Positions 10,746-22,913 of a DNA stretch of 64,000 nucleotides are shown piece after piece. Positions within the stretch are counted from its first letter, which is position 1, and each line of letters opens with the position of its first letter. Location of the stretch: contig CAJIZS010000001.1 of assembly GCA_905182075.1 (NCBI GenBank), forward strand, positions 744,001-808,000, read 5' to 3'. Position numbers and translations under genes: made by a program. The notes beneath the pieces were generated by a model, which was not told the DNA's origin, ran no database searches, and saw nothing but the letters and a program-made list of their open reading frames with translations. The DNA comes from an uncultured Methylophilaceae bacterium (GTDB taxonomy: Bacteria; Pseudomonadota; Gammaproteobacteria; Burkholderiales; Methylophilaceae).

Positions 10746-12071
10746 AAGCGTACTTTTTTTAGAGGTACTAGAGTCATTTAAGCAACATTTTCCTGATACA
10801 AAAAAACCGGTAGTATTTGATATTGGCCTAAGTGGAGGAGTTGACTCGATGGTCTTACTTCATATCCTCAGCCTTCTTCGAGTTAAATTAAGCTAACAAT
10901 TAATGCTATTCATATCAATCATGCCTTAAGTAAGAATTCTTTAGATTGGGTAAAGTTTTGTGAGGAGCAGTGCGAAAAACTTAAAATTAATTTTATTTCA
11001 GAAGAAATTGATATCACCAAAGATCTTAAAATGGGTGTTGAGGGGGCAGCAAGAAAAAAGCGCTATGAAGTTTTTAAAGCTCACCAGAAAGGCATTTTAG
11101 TGTTGGCGCATCACCAAGATGATCAGGCGGAAACTCTTTTGCTTCAGCTGTTTAGGGGAAGTGGCTTGAAGGGATTGGCCTCAATGCAGCTATACGATAG
11201 TGAAAATTTTTTTTGGCGGCCTTTTTTAAAAATAAAAAAAGAAATAATTGAAGATTTTGCGAAGACATTTAGTGTTCAATTTATAGTCGATGAAAGTAAT
11301 GAAGATTTAAATTTTGATAGGAATTTTTTGAGGAAGAAGGTTTTACCATTAATAAAAACTAGATATCCAAATATAGTCAAACAATAAGCCGATCCGCAAG
11401 TAAATTGCTGAGGGCTTAAATCTTAACGAGACTATTGCAAAGAGGATGCAAAAAAATATTATTTCAGATAATCAATCTGGTATTCATTAACTATGCTAGA
11501 ATTCTTTCAAAAGGAAAGAGTTTTAAATCTTATTAGATGGTGGTTGGCTCGCAATAACCAGCCTATGCCAAATAAAAAAACTATGGATGAACTATTTAGA
11601 CAAATCATCTCTGTTAAAAAAGACTCTATGATTAATGTAAGTGTATCTCCACTAATGTCTGTTAGAGAGTATCAGAATCAAATTTTCTTAGTAGTAAAAG
11701 AAGAGAAAAAGAATCCTTATGAGATGATATGGAGAGGTGAAGATGAGATTAACTTACCTGATAATTCAAGACTTTTTTTTAAAAAGAAAAAGGGTAAAGA
11801 GGCTTCACTTTTAAAGCTTGATGTGGGCGCGCTTAGAATTCAGAATAGAGTTGGCGGCGAAAGATTTAAGCCTAAAGAAAGACAGCCTACTAGGACTTTA
11901 AAGTATTTATTGCAAAGTTCAAGGATTCCTCCATGGGAAAGAAATTCAATCCCATTATTTTTTTCTGAAGATCAGTTGGTTGCAGTTCCAAATTTTGGTA
12001 TTCATTATGATTTTCAAACTCAAGAAGGTGAGGTTGGTTGGCATATTATCTGGGAAAAAAATGTAAATTAA
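10732..12071 (+). CDS. tilS: tRNA(Ile)-lysidine synthase (frameshifted)
   Basis: TilS modifies cytidine-34 of the AUA-decoding tRNA-Ile to lysidine. The start ATG 10732 overlaps the end of accA by 14 bases. The PP-loop SGGVDSM is at about residue 36; the expected HINHAL, then LAHHQDDQAETLLLQLFRG and the FDRNFLR strand follow, and a C-terminal domain ends at 12071 (RVGGERFKPKER, SSRIPPWERNSIPL). Frames change near 10890 and between about 11385 and 11495, where roughly 35 residues are scrambled. Length recombined is about 440 residues, normal for the family. Confidence 0.88.
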
Positions 12072-12148
12072 GGGTTCATTTTTTTAAAAACATGTATATC
12101 ATAATGTTTATTAATTTCTTTTACTACTTTCAAAAATTACTGTTAAAA

Positions 12149-14685
12149 ATGCTCAATACTAAAAAAAATTCATTGGTTATTACTTCTATTTGGAATATTT
12201 ATTTTTCCAGGAACACTGCTTTCTGAGGAAGTTGTAAATACAGGTAATATAGATGTTTATTCCGTTTCACCTCTCCCAGGATTAGGAATTGATAGAACAA
12301 TTTTACCCAGTAGTATTGAAGAGATAAATATCGAATCTTTGAAGGAGCAGACAGGTGTTTCAATTGCAGATTATTTAATTAATAATGCTAAAGGAGTTAC
12401 GGTAAATGAAGCAACAGGAAATCCTTGGCAACAAGAAATAAGGTATCGTGGTTACACTGCTGGATCTACTGCGGGTAATGAACAAGGATTATCTGTATAT
12501 GTTGATGGAGTAAGAGAGAATCAACCTTTTAGTGATGTTGTTTTATGGGATACACTTCCAAGTTTTGCTTATTCAGGCGTGCAAATGGTGCCAGGTTCTA
12601 ATCCGATTTATGGCCTAAATACTTTAGGTGGCGCTATTGCTTTCCAAACAAAATCAGGCGCTACTTTTCAGGGTACAAATGCTGAATTTACTGGAGGTTC
12701 ATGGGGAAGGCAAATTAGTTTGATAGAGCATGGAACCATTCTCACGGATATGCGGCTATTACAGGTCAAGATCCAATTCAAAGAGATGGTGTTGGTAACT
12801 TTGCTGACGTGCTAGGACCAAATTACAACATTGATAGTGATTGGACAGGCTTATTCGGTTCTTTAACAGTAGCTGATAATCCATATACTAGTAATAACGT
12901 AGACTTAAATGGTTATGGTTCTGATAACACAGGTATAAATACAGTTCCTGACTACACAGGTAATATTTATAATAAAATTAATTTATCCGCTTCACATTTT
13001 CTTGATGAAGAAACACTTCTTACCACAAATGCATATTGGAAAAGATCTGATAGAAATACTTGGAATGGGGATGCTGAAATTGAATTAGACGCAGATAATT
13101 TGGCAATTGTGAGTGGAGGTGCAGTATCGATAGACGGTAATGCCATAACTCTTTTTAATTATACTAATGATGAAATTGATGAGATGGAGGGTGAGAATAG
13201 ATTAACAAACACAAAACAAGACAAGTTTGGAATAGCTGCGCAACTAGCTTTTACTGAGGAATTTGTTGGACATGAAAATAATTTAACGATTGGTGTTACT
13301 GCGGAAACTTCATTAGTTTCTTTTGTTCAAAGTGAATTTGAGGGTGCTACCCTAAATAGCGACAGGTCGCTCGTTAAAGGAACAGGAGTAGAGGAGGAAA
13401 ACACAAACCTTCAAGGTAGAACAAAAACTTTTGGTTTATATGCTGTAGATACTTTTTCTTATAATAAGAATTGGCACATTACAGGGGGCGCACGTTATAA
13501 CTACCAAGAAATAGATAACTTAGATAGAAGAGCTGATCAGAGTGAAGGTTCTCTTACTGAAATCCAGAGCTGGGGAAGGATTAATCCCACGCTTGGTATT
13601 ACATATAAAGAAGACCTATTTTCAACTTATGCTTCATATGGAGAATCAAACCGAGCACCAACTTCAATCGAGGTTGGATGCTCGAATCCAAAAATTGCAT
13701 GCACATTACCAACCCAAATGGCAGATGACCCTCCGCTTGACGATGTGGTTGCAAAAACATGGGAATGGGGTTTTAGAAATAAAACAAAAAATATAGATAT
13801 AAGTGGGGCAATATTTAGGGCTGTTAATCATGATGATCTTCAATTTGTAAATACAAATGCACAAAATGGACTTGGTTATTTTAAAAATATTGGTCAAACA
13901 ATAAGACAAGGATTAGATTTTAATATTGGAGGTAAGGGTTTATTTGGTATTGAAGGAACTGAAAAATTTTCATGGTCAGGCACTTATGGATACATGCATG
14001 CTACTTATAATTCTGATTTAGGTTATGGTTTAAGAGCAGTAACGATTCAAGAGTTACAACTGCAAACAGTTTTGGAGGTTTTGATGATGATGATCTCTTC
14101 AGTGGAGATGCTCTTACAGAGTTAGGAAAAAGCATTAGAGATCTTAAAACTTACTAAACCTCATCATAATTAATTATAACCTCATCAAATAGTGCATCAT
14201 CTAAAAATGATGTTGATGCGGCTTTAGATGCCTTAGAAGATGCAGGTAAAAATATTGGATCTCAAAATAGTATAATTAATGTAAAAAAGGGAGATTATTT
14301 AGCTAATATTCCTAAACATAACTACAAGCTTAGATTAAATTATCAGCCACTTCCTGATTTAAGAATAGGATCGTCCCTTATTGCTTTTTCTGAATCATAT
14401 ATGATGGGAAACGAAAATAATGAACATGGTGGGACAAATGGCGACGGAAAAGTCCCTGCATATGCAGTAGTTAATATGGATGCAGATTATAAAATTACAG
14501 AAAAATTATTAGTTTCTTTTAAGGCAATTAATGTTTTTAATAAAACTTACTATACTGGTGGAAGACTTCTTATGAATGGATTCACAGGTGAGGGCAATAC
14601 GGCGAGATCAGAAGTATTCCGAGGTGAAGGCTTAGCTCCAGGATCACCACAGGCGGCTTGGCTTTCAATCAATTACAAGTTCTAA
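12149..14685 (+). CDS. TonB-dependent outer-membrane receptor (frameshifted)
   Basis: Outer-membrane receptor of about 840 residues for an unknown ligand. ATG 12149 followed by a one-base correction in the A-run near 12165 gives a signal peptide with the core LLLLFGIFIFPGTLLS, then the plug domain (SIADYLINNAKGVTV, YVDGVRENQPFSD, PGSNPIYGLNTLGG) and the beta barrel, ending with the aromatic SINYKF typical of barrel proteins. Frames change near 12165, 12765 and 14050-14150. Plug wording resembles receptors found in methylotrophic betaproteobacteria without assigned substrate. It is followed closely by a DUF2946-like gene and a copper-type receptor, so a metal ligand is possible but not shown. 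Confidence 0.82.
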
Positions 14686-14694
14686 AATTTTCAT

Positions 14695-15091
14695 ATGGTA
14701 AATTTTAATTATAAGAATATTGTTAGCTGTCTGGGAATTATTTCTATAATTTCTCTTTCACTCTTTCCCTTAGTTAGCCAGGCAATCACTCCTTTACTAG
14801 ACCAACCTAATAATATTGAGGCTTCTAATAAAGTAGTCGTTTGTTCAGTAAATGGAATAAAAATCATAAGTTTTAATGAACAAGATTCGCCTAATAAAGA
14901 CTATGAAGCATAATGGGAAGATTTGCCAGTATTGTAATGTAAGTTCAGTTCACATTAATCTTGAAGACAAAAGTGAATTTGAGTTACCAAAATTTTCTTT
15001 AAAGAAAGCTACTCTATTTAATTATATTAGCCACATAAAAAAAACAACTCTTTTCATTAATAATAATCCAAATGCACCCCCTTCATCTTAA
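14695..15091 (+). CDS. DUF2946-like secreted protein (frameshifted)
   Basis: Small exported protein of about 130 residues. The first part has a lysine-poor signal peptide (IISIISLSLFPLVSQA) and VVCSVNGIKIISFNEQ; after a frame change near 14880-14910 it continues with a CQYCNVSS motif. A cysteine in the VC-x-NG segment followed by CxxC is the DUF2946 pattern. DUF2946 genes are commonly found beside TonB-dependent copper receptors, and the next gene here is such a receptor. The role is unknown; metal binding by the cysteines is an inference. Confidence 0.6.
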
Positions 15092-15153
15092 ATAATTTTT
15101 TCATTGAATTTTAGGGAGAGTCCTGTCAAATTTTTTTTAAAGGATTACTAGTT

Positions 15154-17368
15154 TTGAATTACAGATATAATTTTATTTTTATTGGGCTTATTTATTCAGC
15201 CTATGCTTCTGCTGACCAGCATTAGACCATGGTTTTGTAAGAGTAATTGATTATATGGGTGAGCGAATTCAAATATTTGATGGCGCAACCGTTACAAGTA
15301 AGGATTTAAACTTTAATAAGCTTTACTCTAACGACAGCGGCTCTCTGCTTAATTATTTTTCTGGGGTTAATTCAGCCACAAATGCTGGAGCTTCGAGTAT
15401 GCCTGTAATTAATGGATTAAGTAATGACCGAATTAAGGTAAAAATTGATGGCATGGATATTGCAGCAGCTTGTGCAAGTCATATGAACTCACCTCTTACC
15501 TACATAGACTCAAATAAGGTTTCTGAAATTAGTATTTTTTCAGGATTAACCCCAGTTAGTTTCGGAGGGGATAGCCTCGGGGGATCGGTAATCATTAACT
15601 CAGTGAAGCCATATTTTTCAAATAATACCGAGCAAATCGTAAAAGGACGAATCAGTAGTTTTTATAGAAGTAATAACGAAGCTTCAGGTGGAAGTGTTGA
15701 TGGAACATTCGCTACTGATAATTTTTTTATAAATTATAATGGTTCCTACGAGGATGCTAAAAACTATAGATCAGGTGGCGCATTTAAGGCAGCTGGCACC
15801 CCTATATCAGGAACACCTGGTTGGGTAGACGGAAATGAAGTTGGTTCATCAGCTTATAAAGTAAGTAATCAAATGGTCAGCGTTGGTATAAAAGAGGGTA
15901 ATGATTTGGTAACCTTAAAACTAAGTCAGCAGGATACTCCGTTTCAAGGATTCCCTAATCAACGAATGGATTCAACAAAGAATGAGAGCCAACAAGTCAA
16001 TTTAGCTTATGAAGGCATTTTTGATTGGGGTGGTTTGGAGGCGAGACTTTATCAAGAAGATACAGACCACCAGCATAATTTTGGACCAGATAAGAAATAT
16101 TATTACACCACAGCAGCTGGGATGCCAATGAATGCAGATGGTAGCAATTTAGGCATTACTATGAAAGCAAATATATTTTTATCTAATTTAGATTTACTTA
16201 CTTTTGGCTCTGAATATCACTCACAGAACCTTGATGACTGGTGGAGTGCATCTGGAACATCGGGAATAATGCAGCCAAATGATTTTCAAAATATTAATAA
16301 TGGCTCTCGTGATAGGTTTGATATATTTTCTGAATGGACTAGGTCTTGGGATGACTCACTTTTAACCTCATTAGGTATAAGGTATGGGCAAGTGAAGTCT
16401 GAGGCTGGAGATGTTTATGGTTACCAAGATAGTAACGGTACTGGCATGATGACGCATAATTATAAAAGAGATTCCGATAGTTTTAATGCTAGCAATAAAG
16501 CAAAAGTTGATCACAATATTGACGCCTCACTTTTGGCTGAGTTTATTCAAAGTGAGGTTTTAAGTTATGAGATGGGGTATGCTTTAAAGAACAGAAGCCC
16601 AAATTTATATGAAAGGTACACATGGTCTACTTGGACAATGGCTGCAAATATGAATAATACTTATGGGGATAGAATGGGTATGTTGGCAATTTAGACCTTG
16701 ATCCAGAAACGTCGCATACTATTAGCTTTACCGCTGACTTTCATGACTCAAGCAAGAACGTGCAATCACTAAGAATTACTCCTTACTTTACTTATATCAA
16801 TGATTATATTGATGCTGTAGCTTGTGGCGAAGTCGGTAAAACCTGTCCATCAAGATCAGACGGGTTTAGTACTTTGAGCTTTAAAAATCAATCAGCAAAA
16901 ATTTATGGATTTGATTTAAGCGCCTATCAGCTGATAACTATGTCCCCTAAATACGGTGAGTTTTCAACGAGTGGAATAATGAGCTACGTTAAAGGAGAAA
17001 ATGATGATACGAAAGACGACCTTTATCGTCAGATGCCACTTAATATTAGGTTGACTTTAAATCATCAGTTAGGTCGGTGGACTAATCGTTTGGAGAGCGT
17101 TGTAGTTGACGAAAAAAATTATGTTTCAACCGTTAGGAATGAAGTAAAGACTGCAGGATATACATTAATTAATGTTTGGACTAACTATAACTATAATCAG
17201 ACGCAAGTGAACTTTGGTGTCAGTAATGTATTCGACAAGCACTATGATGACCCGCTAGGGGGTAGTTATTTAGGACAAGGAGCCACGATGACAACAGGTG
17301 TATCTAATGGGACAGCAGTCCCAGGAATGGGGCGATCTTTTAATTTTAGTCTTAGTTTAGACTTTTAA
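15154..17368 (+). CDS. TonB-dependent copper receptor, OprC/NosA-like (frameshifted)
   Basis: TTG start at 15154 with AAGGA about 9 bases upstream; signal peptide ending SAYASA. One base must be dropped at about 15222 to continue into DHGFVRVIDYMGERIQ; a second frame change is near 16690. The plug carries MPVINGLSNDRIKVKIDGMD and ACASHMNSPLTYID. In the copper receptor OprC a CxxxM pair binds copper, and CASHM fits this spacing at the equivalent region; a later MPM near 16120-16130 may supply further ligands. The barrel ends FNFSLSLDF. About 735 residues, normal for the family. The DUF2946-like gene upstream supports the copper assignment. Confidence 0.82.
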
Positions 17369-17427
17369 TTGTAGTAGAAAATTATTTTGACGAGACAATC
17401 TGTCCTATGTCAGATTATTAATCTATT

Positions 17428-17435
17428 GCTATAAT
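17428..17435 (+). promoter_or_regulatory. Candidate extended -10 promoter of purT
   Basis: TGCTATAAT lies 30 bases before the purT start, an extended -10 element; no good -35 hexamer is seen at 16-18 bases spacing. Just upstream an imperfect palindrome (CTGTCCTATGTCAG) might be an operator or part of the preceding gene's terminator. Weak evidence. Confidence 0.3.
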
Positions 17436-17464
17436 AACCTTGTGAATATAAAGAGAAGGTAGTT

Positions 17465-18665
17465 ATGCAAATTGGTACACCACTAAGTCTTTCAGCAACC
17501 CGAGTAATGCTATTAGGCGCAGGGGAGCTTGGAAAAGAAATTATTATATCTTTACAAAAATTGGGTGTTGAAGTAATTGCTGTAGATCGTTATAAAAATG
17601 CACCTGGACACCAAGTAGCTCACCGCTCACACGTAATTGATATGACTGACTCTGAAGCTTTACAATCCTTAGTTGATCAAGAAAAACCTCATTTTATCGT
17701 CCCAGAAATAGAAGCTCTTAATATAGATGCGTTAAGCAAAATTGAATCAAATAAAAACATTACTATTGTCCCAAGTGTTAGAGCTATACAATTAACAATG
17801 AATCGGGAGGGGATTAGAAAGCTAGCGGCTGAAACATTAGGGTTGCCAACCTCACCCTATGCCTTTGCAAGAAGTTATGGAGAACTTAGAGACTCAATTA
17901 TCAGCAAGATCGGGTTCCCCTGTTTTATAAAGCCAACAATGTCATCTTCGGGAAAAGGACAATCAAGAATTGTAAAAGAAAGTCAAATACAAGAAGCTTG
18001 GGATTACGCAGCATCTGCAGGCAGAGTAGATCAGGGTGTTGTTATTGCTGAGGGACAAGTAGATTTTGATTATGAAATTACATTACTTACTGTTAGAGCA
18101 AAAAATAAATCCGGAGAGATTAAAACATATTTTGTGACCCAATCGGTCACCTTCAAGAAAATGGAGACTATATTGAAAGTTGGCAACCACAAGCTATGAG
18201 TGAAAAAGCTTTAAAGCTATCTCAAGAAATTGCCTCTAAAGGTTACAGATCAATTTAGGCGGTCTTGGAATTTATGGGGTTGAGCTATTTGTAAAAAAAG
18301 ATAAGGTTTGGTTCTCAGAAGTAAGCCCAAGACCACATGATACAGGTATGGTTACTATGGCGACCCAAAAGCAATCAGAGTTTGAGTTACATGCTAAAGC
18401 AATCTTAGGGCTTCCAGTTAATACGCGGTTGGATAGTCCGGGAGCCAGTGCAGTGATATATGGCCAGCATGATTCTAAAGCTATTATTTTTCAAGGCATA
18501 GAAGATGCTTTATCTCTTCCAGATGTTGATATTAGGCTAGTTTGGTAAACCCGAATCATTCAAGAAGAGAAGATGGGTGTCGCCTTGGTGACTCACAGCA
18601 ATACAGATGATGCAAGAGGCGTTGCTCAAACAGCAGTTTCTAAAATTACTATTAAAAAGTCTTAA
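17465..18665 (+). CDS. purT: Formate-dependent phosphoribosylglycinamide formyltransferase (frameshifted)
   Basis: PurT makes formyl-GAR from GAR, formate and ATP in purine synthesis. ATG 17465 is preceded by GAGAAGG. N-terminal [12 protein letters not shown] nucleotide/substrate loop, then ATP-grasp domain ([24 protein letters not shown]), [11 protein letters not shown]-type loop, [14 protein letters not shown] and ASAVI. Frame changes near 18140, 18245 and 18545. Recombined length is about 400 residues, as usual. Formate use fits a one-carbon-metabolising organism, but PurT is widespread. Confidence 0.92.
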
Positions 18666-18732
18666 TAAAATTTCTAAAAACTTTTTTATCATAGTATCTA
18701 TGATAGATCCTTTTAGCGATTGATATTAACTC

Positions 18733-20544
18733 ATGCAAGAAAACTTAAAAATATAGCAATTATTGCACACGTTGATCACGGTAAAACAACCCTGGTAGAT
18801 AAACTCTATAGCAATCACGTACCTTTTGCGTGAACACGACAAATACAGGAGAGTTAATGGATTCAAATGATTTAGAGAAAGAACGCGGCATCACCATTAC
18901 TTCAAAAAATGTTTCTGTAGTATACGAAAGACACGAAAATTAATATTGATACTCCGGGCCACGCTGACTTCGGCGGTGAAGTGGAACGTATTTTGTCTAT
19001 GGTTGACGGAGTTGTTTTACTCGTAGATGCTGCCGAAGGCCCAATGCCTCAAACAAAATTTGTAACCTCCAAAGCTCTAGCGTTAGGTTTAAAACCTATT
19101 GTTGTAATTAACAAATTAGATAAGGCAGGGAGCTCGATGCGATTGGGTTATAAATCAAACTTTTGATTTATTTGCAAACCTTGGCGCTACCGATGAGCAA
19201 CTAGATTTCCAAGTTGTTTATGCTTCAGCAATTAATGGATATGCAAAATTAAAAGAGAGTGATGATTCTGTTGATATGAATCCACTTTTCGATATTATCC
19301 TTAAGTATGTGGATGCACCATCAGGTGATCCATCGGCCCCTCTACAGTTTCAAATTTCCGCATTAGATTATTCAACATACACAGGCCGCATGGGAATTGG
19401 CCGTATAGAAAATGGTATTTTAAAAGCAGGCTCTTTAGTTGCTATTATGAATGGCGACGAAAAAGTTGGCCAGGGGAAAATCAACGAAGTATTTGGATTT
19501 AAAGGTCTTGATAAGGTTACTGTGCAAGAAGCTCAGGCTGGGGATATAGTTATCGTTACAGGAATCGAAGATATTGGTATAGGTGTAACATTATCTGATC
19601 CAGAAAACCCAAAAGGACTACCTATTATCCCCGTAGATGAACCCACATTAACCATGGACTTTATGGTTAATACGTCACCCTTAGCTGGCAAGGAAGGAAA
19701 GTTTGTAACTAGTCGCCAAATTAGGGAGCGCCTTACTAAGGAGCTGTTAGTAAATGTAGCCCTTCGGGTTGATGATACAGATGATGCAGATATATTTAGA
19801 GTTTCAGGTAGGGGCGAACTCCACTTGACTATTTTATTAGAAAATATGCGCCGAGAAGGTTTTGAGATTGCAGTTGGAAAACCAAGAGTCGTTTATCGTG
19901 AGATAGATGGTAAGAAATGTGAGCCTTACGAAAACTTAACAGTTGATATAGAAGATGAAACCCAAGGCGCGGTAATGGAAGAGTTAGGAAGACGAAAAGG
20001 TGAACTGACAAATATGGAGTCCGATGGGCTCGGAAGGACACGCCTTGAGTATACAATCCCTGCAAGAGGTCTTATTGGGTTCCAAGGTGAATTTCTGACT
20101 ATGACTAAGGGGACTGGGATTATGTCGCATGTTTTCGAGGAATATCTCCCTGTTAAGACTGAAATTCCTGGAAGAAGAAATGGGGCTTTAATTTCATCAG
20201 AAGGTGGTGACGCGGTAGCTTACGCCTTGTGGAAACTTCAAGACCGAGGGAAAATGTTTGTAAAACCAGGTGACAAGCTTTACCAAGGAATGGTGATTGG
20301 TATTCATACTCGTGATAATGATTTAATTGTTAACCCAATTAAGGGAAAACAACTGACAAATGTTAGGTCATCGGGAACAGACGAAGCTGTTCGTTTGGTG
20401 CCTGCTATTTTGATGAGCTTAGAGTACGCAGTTGAATTTATTGATGACGATGAGCTGGTAGAAATAACTCCAAAATCACTAAGAATCAGAAAAAGATATT
20501 TAGTTGAACATGAGAGAAAAAGAGCTTCAAAAAAAGAGACATAG
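18733..20544 (+). CDS. typA: Ribosome-associated GTPase TypA/BipA (frameshifted)
   Basis: Translational GTPase acting on the ribosome in stress and 50S assembly. ATG 18733, then a frame change near 18750 leads into [19 protein letters not shown] (G1). Switch I region [15 protein letters not shown]3 [14 protein letters not shown] and G4 NKLDKAG follow with frame changes near 18830, 18940 and 19135. The remaining two thirds (19276-20544), domains II, III and the C-terminal domain, is intact and ends with the family wording [15 protein letters not shown]. About 600 residues in total. Confidence 0.93.
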
Positions 20545-22128
20545 TTACATCTCTTGAGACTTCACATAATCCTCATAATTACCTGAAAAATCAATAATCT
20601 TGTCTTTTTTAATCTCTAAAATAGGGTTGCGATAGAGCTAACAAATTCACGATCATGAGTTACAAAAAAAACAGTTCCCTTGAATTTATCTAAAGACGTA
20701 TTGAGTGATTCAATGGATTCCATATCCATATGATTGGTGGGTTCATCTAAAAGTAAAATATTATTCTTTTCTATCATAAGTTTTCCGAAAAGCATTCTCC
20801 CTTGCTCACCTCCAGACAATACATTAACTTTCTTTTTGAAGTCTTCCCCGGAAAATAATAACCTACCTAAAATTCCTCTTATTGATTGGTCGTCATCTTC
20901 GGACGAACCATTTTCTGTCATCCAATCAAATACAGAAGTATTTGAAGAAAAATCTTTTGTGTGATCTTGAGCAAAATATCCAATTTTTGATTTTTCTGCC
21001 CACTTAATTGAACCCTCGACTGGTTCAAGAAGGTTACCAATTATTTTTAATAAGGTAGTTTTACCGATTCCATTTTCACCAATAATTGCTACTTTTTCGC
21101 CGGCCTCTACCATAAAATTTACGTTATTATAAAGTGGCTCATCAAATTTATGTGCCATTTTATTTACCGTTAAGGCCTGACGATAGAGTTTATCTTTATC
21201 AGCATACTCAAACCTTATATATGGATACTGTCGACTTGAGGGTTTCATATCCTCTACTTTAATCTTATCAATCTGTTTAGCACGAGATGTAGCTTGCTTT
21301 GCTTTCGATGCATTAGCTGAAAACCTTCTGACAAACTCTTGAAGTTCAGCAACTTGTGATTTAGCTTTTTCATTCGCTTTTAATTGTTGTGATTTTACAG
21401 TTGCACTTGCAGCCATAAAGTCATCATAGTTTCCAGGATAAACCGTTAACTTTTGATAATCCATGTCTGCTGTATGGGTACAAACTTGATTTAAAAAGTG
21501 ACGATCATGAGAAATAATAATCATTGTTGAATTTCTGTTGTTTAGAGTATTCTCTAACCAGCGAATTGTATTAATATCTAGATCATTAGTAGGCTCATCT
21601 AGAAGTAAGAATATCTGGGTCAGCAAAAAGTACTTGAGCTAAAAGTACTCTAAGTTTAAGCCCTGGGGGTACATCACTCATTAATCCACCATGTAATTCG
21701 TTTGATATACGAAACATTACTAACGATTAATCCTGAGGACTCTTTAAGTATAGCCATCATATTCACCATAGACAGTTTCTAGCTCAGCAGCACGCATATA
21801 ATCTTCCTCAGTGGCATCAGGGTTTGAATATAGATTATTTTTTTGTTCATTTGCTTGCCACATTTCTTCATGACCCATCATTACCGTATCTAAGACGCGT
21901 AAACCTTCAAATGCAAATTGGTCTTGCTTTAGCCAAGCAATTCTTTCATTTTTTTCAATGGATAGGGTGCCATTAGTTGAATCTAATTCTTTGGCTAAAA
22001 TTTTCATGAATGTAGATTTTCCACATCCATTTGCCCCAATTAATCCATAGCGATTTCCGCCACCAAATTTTACAGAAACGTTGTGGAATTGGGCTGGCTT
22101 ACTTCTCAATTAATGTACTAATGAGCAC
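20545..22128 (-). CDS. ybiT: ABC-F family ATPase, YbiT type (frameshifted)
   Basis: Soluble duplicated ATPase of the ABC-F group, whose members act on the ribosome. GTG start at 22128 with AAGGA at about 22136-22140; N-terminal few residues are in another frame. First cassette Walker [10 protein letters not shown] and second GENGIGKTT; second signature LSGGEQGRM and Walker [19 protein letters not shown]. The linker [19 protein letters not shown] is typical of YbiT. Frame changes near 22105, between 21625 and 21745, and near 20625; the end [15 protein letters not shown] overlaps the typA stop region tail to tail. Confidence 0.88.
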
Positions 22129-22164
22129 TTATATATCCTTTGTGTAAGTGGTTCTATAAATTGA

Positions 22165-22659
22165 TTATTTATTATTGTCGTAATAAATTTTGGAGACAAA
22201 TAACACAGTGTCACCTGATGGTTTTGACCAAACAACCTCATCGTTTAAGCGATGACCAATAAGAGATTTTGCTAAAGGTGAGGCGTAACTTATTTTATTC
22301 TTCTGTATATCAGATTCATCTTCACCAACAATTTCAAATGTGAGATTGTCCTCTGATTCTGTTAAAACATCAACCTTAGCAGAAAATAAAATCAAATCTT
22401 TTGATTGTTTGCTAGGGTCAACTAAAATTGCAGAATTGCCTGCTCGCCAGTCCTGTAAGTCAGGTAGCCCATCAATGTGATCCTGATGGTGGTGCGTTAA
22501 GAAAATTTCAGTGACAGCAATGTCTAATTCAATAATTTTTTTTTCTAATTCCCTGTAACCATAAGGCGTTACATAGTTGCTTAGAGAGCTAACGGGCCTC
22601 TCGGGAATATCTATTCCAGCATGCTCTAAGTCATCTTCTTTTACAAACGCTCTACTCAT
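22165..22659 (-). CDS. GreA/GreB-family transcription factor with altered coiled-coil domain
   Basis: The protein of 164 residues starts MSRAFVKEDDLEHAG and keeps the Gre pattern ERPVSSLSNYVTPYGY, then SAILVDPSKQSKD, FEIVGEDESDI, ISYASPLAKSLIGHRLND of the C-terminal domain that binds the RNA polymerase secondary channel rim. It resembles the GreB-like proteins of betaproteobacteria. Residues 44-70, where the antiparallel coiled coil with its catalytic acidic tip should be, instead read as a metallo-beta-lactamase motif. The frame is open throughout, so this could pass for an intact gene, but the protein would lack a working tip. Confidence 0.75.
   Translation of the reverse strand: MSRAFVKEDDLEHAGIDIPERPVSSLSNYVTPYGYRELEKKIIELDIAVTEIFLTHHHQDHIDGLPDLQDWRAGNSAILVDPSKQSKDLILFSAKVDVLTESEDNLTFEIVGEDESDIQKNKISYASPLAKSLIGHRLNDEVVWSKPSGDTVLFVSKIYYDNNK
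22450..22530 (-). other. Metallo-beta-lactamase metal-site fragment inside the Gre gene
   Basis: Twenty-seven codons read LDIAVTEIFLTHHHQDHIDG followed by LPDLQD, the strand-plus-HxHxDH motif of the metallo-beta-lactamase fold. It is in frame with the Gre gene on both sides. Given the other foreign inserts in this window the most likely origin is a chimeric consensus. Confidence 0.7.
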
Positions 22660-22913
22660 AAATAATCATATAATTCAATAATTTAACTGATAAACATAGT
22701 AATTAGCATTAGGTAATAATTAGTTCATATAATTAGTTTTATTACCCATTACAACTAATTATATTGTATCAAATGACAGATGAAATTTATTTATATCTTC
22801 ATCTTAGTTTAAGTTATCTTTACATGTCGAAACCTTAAAGCAGTAACGTTAAATATAAATTATTTAAATTAAATTCGTCGCAATTAAATGCACACGTAAA
22901 TTAATTTATTCAT

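Noticed and set aside
17428-17464. Riboswitch before purT or before the TonB receptors
   Set aside because: No purine, cobalamin or other riboswitch core recognised in the short leaders (17369-17464, 12072-12148).
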